From contig MPNJ01000019.1 in the NCBI GenBank assembly GCA_002238965.1, positions 1 through 64,000 on the forward strand: 64,000 nt of DNA. The letters are read 5' to 3'. The position numbers were made by a program, and so were the translations under genes. The notes beneath the pieces are model-generated. The model was not told where the DNA came from. It saw only the letters and a program-made list of their open reading frames with translations, and made no database searches. Source of the stretch: Nitrospinae bacterium bin107 (GTDB lineage: Bacteria > UBA8248). Below are positions 52,191 to 60,945 of this stretch, in pieces. How positions within the stretch are numbered: position 1 is the first letter of the stretch; each line of letters opens with the position of its first letter.

Positions 52191-53069
52191 CTAATTCATC
52201 CCAGCGCCTTTCTCAAAAAACTCTAAAATGGCGTTCTGGTCCGCGTCCCCGTGGCCCAGGGCGGCCGCGCTCATATAGACCTGCCGCGCCATCGTGCCCA
52301 GCGGAATCGGCGTCCCGATGCCGTCGGCCATCGCCGCGATGATGCGCAGGTCCTTGAGCATCAGGTTTATCGTGAACGTGGGCGCGTAGTCCTTGGCGAT
52401 CATGGGCGAGGCCTTGTACTCGAGAATTTTCGGGATCACGCTCGCCTTCAGGAACTCGACCATCAGCTCGGGGTCCAGGCCCCCCTTCGTCCCCATGGTC
52501 AGCGCCTCGGCGATGGCGGAGATGTGGATCGCAAAGATGTGGTTTGTCACCAGCTTCATCTGGAGGCCCGCCCCGTTCGCACCGAAGTAGTGGATCGAGG
52601 CGCTGAAGGCCTCCAGAACGTCGCGGTGGGCCTCGAGCGAAGCTTCATCGCCCCCCACCATGATGGCCAAGGTTCCCGCCCTCGCGTGGGGCACGCTCCC
52701 GCTCACGGGGGTGTCGAGAAACTGGACGCCTAGTTTTTTCGCTTCCACCGCCAACTCCTGGCTGCCCTCGACCGTCAAGGTAGACAGGTCGAAGCAGACC
52801 GTGCCATCGGCAGCAGTGGTGAGCGCACCGGTCTCACCCAGATAGGCTTCTATCGCGTGCTCGACTTCGGGCACCGAACTGCAGATGACCTCTGCGCCCG
52901 TAGCGGCTTCCGCCGCCGTCTCGAAGACTGTAAGGCCCGCTGCGGCCGCCCGCTTGCGCGCGGCGGGGACGGGGTCGAAGCCCCGGACTTCGAAACCCGC
53001 CTTCACCAGATTGTCCGACATGCCCGAACCCATGTTGCCGAGACCCAGAAAAGCAACCACTTTCGCCAT
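52191..53069 (-). CDS. 3-hydroxyisobutyrate dehydrogenase family protein (copy 1)
   Basis: 292 aa beta-hydroxyacid dehydrogenase. Rossmann start VAFLGLGNMGSGMSDNLVKA; substrate motif DTPVSGSVPHARAGTLAIM; catalytic lysine in GAGLQMKLVTNHIFAIHI. The family oxidises 3-hydroxyacids or reduces semialdehydes with NAD(P). CAGGAG precedes the ATG. It is the last and most diverged of three paralogues in tandem. Confidence 0.9.
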   Translation of the reverse strand: MAKVVAFLGLGNMGSGMSDNLVKAGFEVRGFDPVPAARKRAAAAGLTVFETAAEAATGAEVICSSVPEVEHAIEAYLGETGALTTAADGTVCFDLSTLTVEGSQELAVEAKKLGVQFLDTPVSGSVPHARAGTLAIMVGGDEASLEAHRDVLEAFSASIHYFGANGAGLQMKLVTNHIFAIHISAIAEALTMGTKGGLDPELMVEFLKASVIPKILEYKASPMIAKDYAPTFTINLMLKDLRIIAAMADGIGTPIPLGTMARQVYMSAAALGHGDADQNAILEFFEKGAGMN

Positions 53070-53201
53070 TTCTCATCACTCCTGTTGAATAAGGCGTCTC
53101 GCGACGCCCACGCTTGCGAATCGGTGGACAGGCCAATCCCGCAAAAAAAGGAGGGGCTTCTCCCGTCTCGTATGGGGATACCTGTACTGCCCCTATGAAA
53201 A

Positions 53202-54107
53202 TTATATTCTCTTCGGCTTCATTCCCATGGCGTTCAGGAAAGCCTCGAAAACCGCGTTCAAGTCCGCGTGCTCGAAACCGAGCGCCATGGCGGAGGTGTG
53301 CTGCTGCCGCGCGGCGGCGCCTATGGGGACAGGGACGCCCAAATCGTTCGCCTCGTTGACGCTGATACCCATATCCTTGTAGCTGAGTCCCAGGTGGCCG
53401 ATGACGTTGGAATAATCGCGCGCCGCCATCTCCGGACCTTTGTAGTGCATCAGGTCCGGAATCACGCTCCCTTGCAGGAATTTCATCATTTTCCGGGCCG
53501 TGAGACCCGCCTTCACCCCGAACGCCAGGCCTTCGGCCATGCCGGCGTGCTGGATGAAGACGATGTGGTTCGACACCAGCTTCATGAGCAGGCCGTTTCC
53601 GGATTTCCCCATATAGGTGACCGACTTGCTGAAAGCGTCGAGCAAGTCGCGGTGTTCCTTGAGAGCGGACTCGTCTCCGCCCACGATGGCGGAGACTCCC
53701 TTTTGCTCCAGGTGCGGAACGCTTCCGAGCACGGGAGCGTCTAGGAAGGCGATTCCTTTCTTCTTGGCTTCAGCGGCGATCTCTTTCGCCAGGGCGACGC
53801 TGCTCGTCGAAAGATCGAAACAGACCGCGCCCCGCCGCATGGCCTTGAGCGCGCCGCCTTTGCCCAGGTAGACGTCCCTCACGATATCGGTTTTGGGAAG
53901 CGAACTGCACACCACTTCCGCGCCTGTGACGGTCGCCGCAACTGTTTTCGCGATTTTCGCGCCGTTCCTCTTTGCCGTCGCGACGGCCTTTGGTTCAGGG
54001 TCGTAACCGGTGACGTCGAAGCCAGCGTCAACCAGGTGTTTCGCCATCAGCCCGCCCATGCGGCCCAGGCCCAGGAACGCGATTTTTTTCTTTGCCTTGC
54101 GCGCCAT
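53202..54107 (-). CDS. 3-hydroxyisobutyrate dehydrogenase family protein (copy 2)
   Basis: 301 aa. IAFLGLGRMGGLMAKHLVDA (cofactor), DAPVLGSVPHLEQKGVSAIV, and the lysine in GNGLLMKLVSNHIVFIQHAG. In the substrate motif, Ser of the usual DAPVSGS is replaced by Leu (DAPVLGS), which may change specificity or activity. Very similar to copy 3, so from a recent duplication. Confidence 0.9.
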   Translation of the reverse strand: MARKAKKKIAFLGLGRMGGLMAKHLVDAGFDVTGYDPEPKAVATAKRNGAKIAKTVAATVTGAEVVCSSLPKTDIVRDVYLGKGGALKAMRRGAVCFDLSTSSVALAKEIAAEAKKKGIAFLDAPVLGSVPHLEQKGVSAIVGGDESALKEHRDLLDAFSKSVTYMGKSGNGLLMKLVSNHIVFIQHAGMAEGLAFGVKAGLTARKMMKFLQGSVIPDLMHYKGPEMAARDYSNVIGHLGLSYKDMGISVNEANDLGVPVPIGAAARQQHTSAMALGFEHADLNAVFEAFLNAMGMKPKRI

Positions 54108-54236
54108 ACCTTCAGACTCCTGAAGTTTCTTGCGCCATCGATCTACGATAATGGTTGAGAGCGTTGGGGCCTTCTCTCAAAAATCGAATGAGGCGTCTTC
54201 CGACGCGAGCGCCTACCTCCGCTTGCCCCTGTAAAA

Positions 54237-55142
54237 TTATTTTCTCTTCGGCTTCGTGCCCATGGCGTTCAGGAACGACTCGAAAACGGCGTTGAAATCC
54301 GCATCTTCGAGGCCTAACGCCATGGCGGAGGTGTATTGCTGGCGCGCGGCGGCGCCCAGGGGAACGGGGGCGCCCAGATCGTTCGCCTCGTTGATGCTGA
54401 GTCCCAGATCCTTGAAGCTTATCCCCAGGTTCGCGATGACGTCGGAATAATCGCGCGCCGCCATCGTAGTACCCTTGTAGTGGATGAGCAGGGGAATCAC
54501 GCTTCCCTGCAAAAATTTCATCATCTTGGGGGCAGTCAGTCCCGCCTTCATCCCGAAAGCGAGACCCTCGGCCATGCCGGAATGCTGGATGTTCAGGATG
54601 TGGTTCGTCACCAGTTTCATGATCAGGCCGTTGCCGGATTTTCCCATGTAGGTGATGGACTTGCTAAAGGCGTCGAGCACGTCGCGGTGTTCTTTGAGTG
54701 CGGCCTGGTCTCCGCCCACGATGGCGGCGACTTCCTTGCGTTCCAGGTGCGGAATGCTCCCGCTCACGGGCGCGTCCAGAAAGGCGATTCCCTTTTTCTT
54801 CGCCGCCTCGGCGATCTCCTTCGCCAGGCTGACGGTGCTCGTCGAAAGCTCAAAGCAGACCGCGCCGCGGCGCGCCGTTTCGAGCACGCCCTTGGGTCCC
54901 AGGTATACGCTTCTGACGACGGCGGGAGAGGGGAGCGAACTGCACACCACATCGGCGTCCTTCACCGCCGCTGCGACGGTTCTGGCGGTTTTGGCGCCGT
55001 TTTTCTTGGCCGCCGCGACGGCTTTGGGCACGGGGTCGTAGCCCGTGACGGGAAAGCCGGCATCGACCTGGTGTTTCGTCATTAATCCGCCCATGCGGCC
55101 CAAACCCAGGAATGCGATTTTTTTCGTTGCCTTGCGCGCCAT
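54237..55142 (-). CDS. 3-hydroxyisobutyrate dehydrogenase family protein (copy 3)
   Basis: 301 aa, closest to copy 2 and of identical length. IAFLGLGRMGGLMTKHQVDA, DAPVSGSIPHLERKEVAAIV with the canonical Ser, and GNGLIMKLVTNHILNIQHSG with the catalytic lysine. ATAGGAG precedes the ATG. It starts 8 bp after the amidohydrolase gene, tying the dehydrogenases to the same operon. Confidence 0.9.
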   Translation of the reverse strand: MARKATKKIAFLGLGRMGGLMTKHQVDAGFPVTGYDPVPKAVAAAKKNGAKTARTVAAAVKDADVVCSSLPSPAVVRSVYLGPKGVLETARRGAVCFELSTSTVSLAKEIAEAAKKKGIAFLDAPVSGSIPHLERKEVAAIVGGDQAALKEHRDVLDAFSKSITYMGKSGNGLIMKLVTNHILNIQHSGMAEGLAFGMKAGLTAPKMMKFLQGSVIPLLIHYKGTTMAARDYSDVIANLGISFKDLGLSINEANDLGAPVPLGAAARQQYTSAMALGLEDADFNAVFESFLNAMGTKPKRK

Positions 55143-55150
55143 TTTCTCTC

Positions 55151-56029
55151 CTATCTTTCAAGCCCGAGCAGTTTCAGGGGGTTTTCCACGAGAATCTTTT
55201 TGCGGATGTTTTCATCCGGCGCCCAGTCGAACAGTTGATCCAGCAAGTCGCCGTCGTTGGGCATCGGTATCTTGCAGACGGGATGCGGCCAGTCCGTGCC
55301 CCATATGACGCGCTCGGGCGCCTTTTCGATGAGGGCTCTGGCGATGAGGTCTACGTCTGTATAGGGCGTCCGCTCGAGGCCCGTGATGCGGTAGGCGCCC
55401 GTGAGCTTCACCCACGTTCGTCCTTCTTTGAGCAAGTCCATGAATTCCTGGAGAGGGCCCAGACCCTCGCCCGCCGGTACGTATCCCATGTGCCCGAAAA
55501 CGCTGTGGACGGGCAGGGAGGAGAAGGTTTTTCTGAGATCGGGGAATTCATGCACGTGGATCAGAAACTCCATGTGCCAGCCCATATCTTGGATACGCTC
55601 GCCCATCGCCTGAACTTCTGCGAACGAGTCGAAGGGATTCCCGCCCTTGTCCGCCAGATTGATCCGCAAGCCGCGAACGCCCGCGTCGTGGAGGCGCGTC
55701 AATTCCGCCTCGTTCACCTCCTTGTCCACGGAGGCCACGCCCATGAGCCGCCGGCCCGAGCGGGCCATGGCGTCGAGCATGGCAGTGTTGTCGACACCGT
55801 AGACGCTCGGCTGGGTGAGAACGCCGCTCTCTACGCCGAGCGTCCGGTGGAGGGTTTCGTACGCATCGAGCAGAGCGTCGAGAGGCGTGTAGCCCCTTTT
55901 GGGGGAGTAGGCGTATTTGCTCTCGGGGCCGAAGATGTGCCCATGGGTATCCCAGGCGCCGGGGGGGAGCTTGAAACGAGGCGCTCTGGGTTGGGGGTCC
56001 GGTGGCGGGCAGGGGAGCATATCCGGCAT
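55151..56029 (-). CDS. Amidohydrolase, 2-pyrone-4,6-dicarboxylate hydrolase-like
   Basis: 292 aa TIM-barrel amidohydrolase_2. WDTHGHIFGPESKYAY (first metal His pair), IHVHEFPDL, SVFGHMGYVP and the C-terminal VIWGTDWPHPVCKIPMPNDG match LigI-type PDC hydrolases. These open the lactone 2-pyrone-4,6-dicarboxylate in the protocatechuate 4,5-cleavage pathway. Tight spacing to the neighbours (8 and 11 bp). The lactone substrate is inferred; relatives act on other lactones. Confidence 0.87.
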   Translation of the reverse strand: MPDMLPCPPPDPQPRAPRFKLPPGAWDTHGHIFGPESKYAYSPKRGYTPLDALLDAYETLHRTLGVESGVLTQPSVYGVDNTAMLDAMARSGRRLMGVASVDKEVNEAELTRLHDAGVRGLRINLADKGGNPFDSFAEVQAMGERIQDMGWHMEFLIHVHEFPDLRKTFSSLPVHSVFGHMGYVPAGEGLGPLQEFMDLLKEGRTWVKLTGAYRITGLERTPYTDVDLIARALIEKAPERVIWGTDWPHPVCKIPMPNDGDLLDQLFDWAPDENIRKKILVENPLKLLGLER

Positions 56030-56040
56030 TCAATTTCCCT

Positions 56041-56340
56041 CTAGTGGAGGTCGCCCTCGCGGCCATAGAGCTTGTGGCGAGGTCTTCCCGCTAAAATCTC
56101 CGCCTTTCCCCAGTCCGTGACGGCGCGAAAGGCATCGCTCCTGATGAAGGCCATGAAGTCTTCCTGGGAGCCCCACTCCGAGAGGATGGTGTAGGAATTC
56201 GGGTTTTTCACCTGCTGATACAAAAGGCTCTGCACGTGGCCGGTCTGACCTTCGAGGGCGCCGGCCACGGCCTCGAATTTCTCTTCGAACTCTTTTTCCT
56301 TGCCCGGCAGCACTTCGTAATACATCCCTACGGTGATCAT
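56041..56340 (-). CDS. Antibiotic-biosynthesis-monooxygenase (ABM) domain protein
   Basis: 99 aa, a single dimeric alpha/beta ABM domain. MITVGMYYEVLPGKEKEFEE and SYTILSEWGSQEDFMAFIRS are characteristic. Small proteins of this kind are cofactor-free monooxygenases, heme-degrading enzymes or muconolactone-isomerase-like accessory proteins. In a catabolic operon, an oxidative or isomerising step is plausible. Confidence 0.87.
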   Translation of the reverse strand: MITVGMYYEVLPGKEKEFEEKFEAVAGALEGQTGHVQSLLYQQVKNPNSYTILSEWGSQEDFMAFIRSDAFRAVTDWGKAEILAGRPRHKLYGREGDLH

Positions 56341-56371
56341 CTTACGCTCCTTGCATGACGCCGGTGAGGCG

Positions 56372-57238
56372 CTAGAGGTATTCGCGCTCCCACGTCTGAA
56401 TTTCCGAGATGCCCAGGGCGTCGTTGTATTCCTGAAATGTGGCCATCATGTCGCGCGCCGAGCGCGTAGAGCCTTCTTCTTTCAAGATGCGCAGCACGTC
56501 GTTCACCGCTTTGAGATACGTGCAGCGCACGATGCCGGGATAGATGATGACGCCGAAGCCGAGTTCTCCGAGTTCATCCACGCTGAGTGCCGCCTCGCGC
56601 CTCGATTCATCCAGCGTGGTGACGTGGGGCGGGGGGACTTCCGCTCCGATTTTTCTGAGTTCCTCTTCGGTGCCTTCCACCTCGATAAAGGTGAGGTCGG
56701 CTCCGGCTTCCTTATAGGCAACGGCCCGGCGGATCGCCTCATCCAGCCCGTGATCGGCGGCTGCGTCCGTGCGGGCGAGGATGAGGAAATCCTCGCTCTC
56801 GCGCGCGTCGAGTGCCGCCTTGAGCTTGCCGAGTTGTTCTTCCAGCGAAATGACGGGTACCGAGCCGGGCAGGAAGCCGCACCTTTTTGGGGTTATCTGA
56901 TCCTCGATCTGGATGCAGGCGACGCCCGCCGATTCGAGTTCGCGGACGGTGCGGATCATGTTCACGGCGTTGCCGTAGCCGGTGTCGGCGTCCGCGATGA
57001 GGGGAATGGAAGTGGCTTGAATGATGTTCCGGCAGACGTCAGCCACCTCGCGCAGCGTCATGAAGCCCACGTCGGGCTTGCCGAGGAGCGCCGCCGAGGC
57101 GCCGTTGCCCGTCAGATAGTTCACCTCGAACCCCGCCTGCTCCACCATGCGCGCGCTGAAAGCGTCGATGCAGGCGGGAGCGAGAACGGGTCGGTTTTCT
57201 TCCAGAAGCGCCCGAAGGCGCGCACCACGATCGTTCAT
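56372..57238 (-). CDS. Isocitrate lyase / PEP mutase family protein
   Basis: 288 aa TIM-barrel. IPLIADADTGYGNAVNMIRT (metal-binding Asp residues), GVACIQIEDQITPKRCGFLP with the KRCG catalytic loop, and ILARTDAAADHGLDEAIRRA. The KRCG loop favours a lyase (2-methylisocitrate/dimethylmalate-lyase type) or oxaloacetate decarboxylase over a mutase. First gene of the probable catabolic operon 57238 to 52191. Confidence 0.9.
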   Translation of the reverse strand: MNDRGARLRALLEENRPVLAPACIDAFSARMVEQAGFEVNYLTGNGASAALLGKPDVGFMTLREVADVCRNIIQATSIPLIADADTGYGNAVNMIRTVRELESAGVACIQIEDQITPKRCGFLPGSVPVISLEEQLGKLKAALDARESEDFLILARTDAAADHGLDEAIRRAVAYKEAGADLTFIEVEGTEEELRKIGAEVPPPHVTTLDESRREAALSVDELGELGFGVIIYPGIVRCTYLKAVNDVLRILKEEGSTRSARDMMATFQEYNDALGISEIQTWEREYL

Positions 57239-57378
57239 GGCGTTTCCCTCGTATAAGTGGAGATCAAGTTATTCGGAAGTTCTCCCACCACCGGCTCCGT
57301 GTCAAGCGAGCCTTGTGTTCCGCGTGGCCCCGGGGTTAGGGTAATCTTGCCTCCACGAAAAAACAGGATCTACACTCC

Positions 57379-58155
57379 ATGCGGAAGAAACGCTCTTCTC
57401 GAGCTGAGTCCGAAGAGATGGCGGCCCTCGCCCGCGCCGTCGAGCGTTCGCTGGCCGAAGGCTGCGCCGGTCTGAATCACTTGTCCACGCCGCTGGGACG
57501 CGCCAATTACCAGTGCAAAGCGGATATCGTGAGTGACCTGAAATTGGATGGCGGCAGATTGCTGGATTGGGGATGCGGCTATGGGCAAATGTCTTATTTG
57601 CTGAGAAACCGGGGTTTTAACGTCGTCTCCTATACCATCGAGTCAGAATATCCCTCTCCTTGGAATTCTTTTCTACGCGAGCATGCACTCGATGTCGTTT
57701 ATGGTGAAGACCCCGTTCGGCTTCCTTTCGAGGATGAGTCGTTCGACGTCGTTTTGTCCTGCGGCGTTCTGGAGTACGTGGAAGACGAGAGCGGCTCACT
57801 CACGGAAATACGGCGCATTTTGCGCCCCGGGGGGTTGTTCGTCGTGATGATGCTTCCCAACGAATGGAGCTATGCGGAGTTCATCGCGAGAAACATTTTC
57901 AAGGCGAGCGCTCACGACCGGCTCTATTCTATAAAAATGATGTGCCTGCTCCTCGCCCGGTTCGGGTTTCGGGCAATCAGGACATGGTATTCGAACACCT
58001 TGCCGAAGAATTTCACCCCTTTGCCGGAAAGACTCAGGCAATTGCTGGGAGCGCATCCACGCCTGTGGTTGGGTACGGAGGCCCTGCTATCGAGAATTCC
58101 TCCCGTTTCCTGGCTGAGCGGGGTCGTCGAAGGCGCATTTGTGCGCCTGCCGTGA
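57379..58155 (+). CDS. SAM-dependent methyltransferase of the polysaccharide cluster
   Basis: 258 aa. SAM motif I LLDWGCGYGQMSYLLRNRGF; acidic motif and post-motif segment PFEDESFDVVLSCGVLEYVE; then RILRPGGLFVVMMLPNEWSY. This is a Methyltransf_11-type enzyme. First plus-strand gene of the cluster, probably methylating a sugar or other envelope component. There is no convincing ribosome-binding site before 57379. Confidence 0.87.
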   Translation: MRKKRSSRAESEEMAALARAVERSLAEGCAGLNHLSTPLGRANYQCKADIVSDLKLDGGRLLDWGCGYGQMSYLLRNRGFNVVSYTIESEYPSPWNSFLREHALDVVYGEDPVRLPFEDESFDVVLSCGVLEYVEDESGSLTEIRRILRPGGLFVVMMLPNEWSYAEFIARNIFKASAHDRLYSIKMMCLLLARFGFRAIRTWYSNTLPKNFTPLPERLRQLLGAHPRLWLGTEALLSRIPPVSWLSGVVEGAFVRLP

Positions 58156-58404
58156 GGATGGATGGAAAGGCGGAGTCAACCGGCGTGGCGCTTGGATGAT
58201 TTTAAGCGAGAGACTTGATTGCCTCAAAAGTGCCGCATACGTCTTGCGCTTTTCTTGAGAGGCCGTTTTACTGGTATATCTGCGCTCATAGGACCCACTA
58301 ATTTTCTGAAATGAGAGCAAAAGGAAATTCCAGGGTTTTCGAAATATGGTAGTTAGGTAGCGGGCGTGACGCGAGGCATGCGCTATCAACATGGATTGGT
58401 CATC

Positions 58405-59520
58405 ATGCGCGTTATTGTCATTTCCCGTTTCTGCGCGTCACCGGTTTATCGGGCGAAGATCGCCGCGCTCGCCCGGCAGCCAGGATTAGAAGTTTCTCTG
58501 CTCGTACCTGCGGAGTGGAGAGAAGGCGCGCGGTTGCTCACTTGCCGAGAAGGCGAGGAAGAGGACTACAGGATATTCACCGGTTCTCTGATTTTCAACG
58601 GCAGGGTGGGCGGTCACATCTACGGCAGTGGACTATGGAAGGCGCTTAAGGAAGCGCAACCCGATATTGTTCACATGGAAGAGGAGTCATACAGTTTCGC
58701 CGCAGCCCAGGTGTTGCTTTGCTTCTCTATGCTTAGAGCGCGTCCGAAGTTCATGGTCAACAATTCGGAGAATTTCGACATCGCTCTCCCCTGGCGCTCC
58801 CGGAAGATTGAAAAGGTCGTTTGTCGCCGCGCGGACGTGCTTTTGGTCTTTGCCCGTACCGCCAGGGAAAGGTTGTTGCGCCTCGGCGCGCCGCCGGAAA
58901 AAGTGCGGACGCTACCCCAGTTTGGACTGGACCCGGATCTTTTTCGTCCCCCTGAAATGAGTGAGCGCGGCGATGTGTTCAGCGTAGGGTACCTGGGGAG
59001 GCTCGTTCATTCGAAAGGCGTAGACGTTCTCCTGAGAGCGCTTGCGGGACTATCGGGAGAATGGAGAGCGCAGATTGTGGGGGATGGGGCTGAGCGTGAA
59101 ACGCTTAAGCGGCTGGCGCGAGTCCTCGGGATTGAGAAACGTGTGGAATTCGTCGGCTGGGTCGATTACCCTGACGTCCCCGGATATTTACGGGGGTGGC
59201 ATGCGCTGGCTCTTCCATCGAGAACGACCGCGCACTGGAGAGAGCAGTTCGGCCGGGTGCTGATTGAGGCGATGGGATGCGGCGTGGTTCCCGTGGGAGC
59301 GGCCACGGGAGAAATTCCGTACGTCATCGGTCCGGAGGGATTTGTATTTCCAGAAGATAATGTGGAAATTCTGCAAGCAATTCTTCAGAAACTGCAAAAC
59401 GAACTTCGCGAGCGCGAACGACTGGCGGAAGCGGGCCGTAAAAGAGCGCTCGAGGAATTCACCTGGGACGTGCTGGCTGATAAGGCCCATCGTCTCTATG
59501 GAGAAATTCTTGCAGGGTGA
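58405..59520 (+). CDS. Glycosyltransferase, GT4 family
   Basis: 371 aa, GT-B fold. N-terminal VIVISRFCASPVYRAKIAAL; C-terminal donor domain FSVGYLGRLVHSKGVDVLLR, the glycine-rich IVGDGAERETL, and HWREQFGRVLIEAMGCGVVP with the conserved E-x7-E-like motif. Retaining transferase using a nucleotide-sugar. I start it at ATG 58405 (MRVIVISRF) rather than at in-frame ATGs upstream. Confidence 0.9.
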   Translation: MRVIVISRFCASPVYRAKIAALARQPGLEVSLLVPAEWREGARLLTCREGEEEDYRIFTGSLIFNGRVGGHIYGSGLWKALKEAQPDIVHMEEESYSFAAAQVLLCFSMLRARPKFMVNNSENFDIALPWRSRKIEKVVCRRADVLLVFARTARERLLRLGAPPEKVRTLPQFGLDPDLFRPPEMSERGDVFSVGYLGRLVHSKGVDVLLRALAGLSGEWRAQIVGDGAERETLKRLARVLGIEKRVEFVGWVDYPDVPGYLRGWHALALPSRTTAHWREQFGRVLIEAMGCGVVPVGAATGEIPYVIGPEGFVFPEDNVEILQAILQKLQNELRERERLAEAGRKRALEEFTWDVLADKAHRLYGEILAG

Positions 59521-59637
59521 TGCGAGCGATGGTGCAAATATCGCGAAAGTAGCAGATAGGAGCGGAAATTTCGCTAGGGAGCGAAGCGCGTTATATTCTT
59601 TGAAATCTGTTGGGTTGAATTTTTTTGAGAGCGCACA

Positions 59638-60945
59638 ATGAACAGTTCGGAAAACGCTGGAATGCGCGAGTCGTCCCATGATGCGGCGCGTTTTATCAAT
59701 GAGGCTCGCTTGCGCGTGCCTCCCAAAGCTGCTTCGCCCTTGATGAGAGAGGCGCTCAGGCCAGAGGGGGGCCGCAAACTTTCCGTTTTCGAGCGCAACT
59801 ATCACTATGAGAGATTTCCGGCTAGATGGGCGTTTCGTGCGGTCGACCTGCTGGGGGAGACTTTTTTTCGCAAGACGAGAGAACGACCCCCTTCAATTCG
59901 CCGCGTTCTTTTGATGCGCCCCGATCATATCGGGGACGTCGTCTGCACGCTGCCCGCAATCCATGCACTTCGTGACAGTCTGCCGGATGCGCAAATCGAC
60001 CTCCTTATTCGCTCGTCCGCTCGTTCTTTGTTCAGGGAGTTCGACGAAGAATTGGCGGGAGTGGATTTTCTCGTTTTCAATGCGTCCTGGCGTGACAGGC
60101 CGAAGAGGAAGAAATTCGGTTTTCGTTCGATGCGACGTCTGAGGCGGTTGCTGAGACTCAGAGCCGAGGAAATCGATGGACCTTACGATCTGGCGGTGGA
60201 TTTTGCGGGCGATTTTCAGTCAATAATTACGGCCAGACTCGCTGGCGTGCGCTATTTGGTCGGGCGGGGCATCAGGGGATTCGGCTTCGGTCTGGACGCG
60301 GAGGTCGCGGAGTTCCCTAAACGTCACCAGGTGGAATTTAATCTGGATATGCTCGAATACGCGGGGCTGGGTCCGTTTGATACGAAAAACCCCGCGCTTT
60401 CGCTCTCTGAAGAAGAGTTGGAAGAAGGGCGAACGTGCATAGCCTCTCACACAGAGGATCACTCGGGCTCTTTCATCGGGATTCATCCGGGAGCTGGAGG
60501 AGTGGAGAGAATCTGGAGTCCGAAACTCTATGGAGAGTTGATCAGCCGGATCGTTTCCACACTTCCCGCCAGGGTCCTGTTGCTTGGTGGGCCGGAAGAT
60601 CGGCCAATTGTCGATGAGACACTCAAATCCATGAAGGGCGTCCGTGTTCGGGGCACGATTTTGGACATGTGTGAAGAAGTTCAGGATCTCCGTTCGCTCA
60701 TGGGGGTGATGAAGGCCTGCCGCTTGTTCATCGGCAACGACTCGGGCCCCACCCATATCGCTGCGGCGCTCGGGGTTCCCGTGATTTGTATTTTCCAGGG
60801 GACGGCCGAGCCGAGTGTATGGGGGCCGCGTGGCCAGAATGTGGTGGTGTTGCGAAAACGTACCGTTTCCGGGCACAGCATCCGTACGAACGGGGTGAAC
60901 CGCGAACTCGAACGCGTCTATGAGGCGGTGAAGAGATGCGTATAG
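59638..60945 (+). CDS. Glycosyltransferase family 9 (heptosyltransferase-like)
   Basis: 435 aa. After a ~90-aa N-terminal extension, the GT9 domain begins RVLLMRPDHIGDVVCTLPAI. The donor-binding half shows GSFIGIHPGAGGVERIWSPK and FIGNDSGPTHIAAALGVPVI. GT9 enzymes transfer heptose in LPS inner-core assembly, supporting a diderm envelope. The N-terminal extension is unusual. It overlaps the next gene by 10 bp. Confidence 0.9.
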   Translation: MNSSENAGMRESSHDAARFINEARLRVPPKAASPLMREALRPEGGRKLSVFERNYHYERFPARWAFRAVDLLGETFFRKTRERPPSIRRVLLMRPDHIGDVVCTLPAIHALRDSLPDAQIDLLIRSSARSLFREFDEELAGVDFLVFNASWRDRPKRKKFGFRSMRRLRRLLRLRAEEIDGPYDLAVDFAGDFQSIITARLAGVRYLVGRGIRGFGFGLDAEVAEFPKRHQVEFNLDMLEYAGLGPFDTKNPALSLSEEELEEGRTCIASHTEDHSGSFIGIHPGAGGVERIWSPKLYGELISRIVSTLPARVLLLGGPEDRPIVDETLKSMKGVRVRGTILDMCEEVQDLRSLMGVMKACRLFIGNDSGPTHIAAALGVPVICIFQGTAEPSVWGPRGQNVVVLRKRTVSGHSIRTNGVNRELERVYEAVKRCV

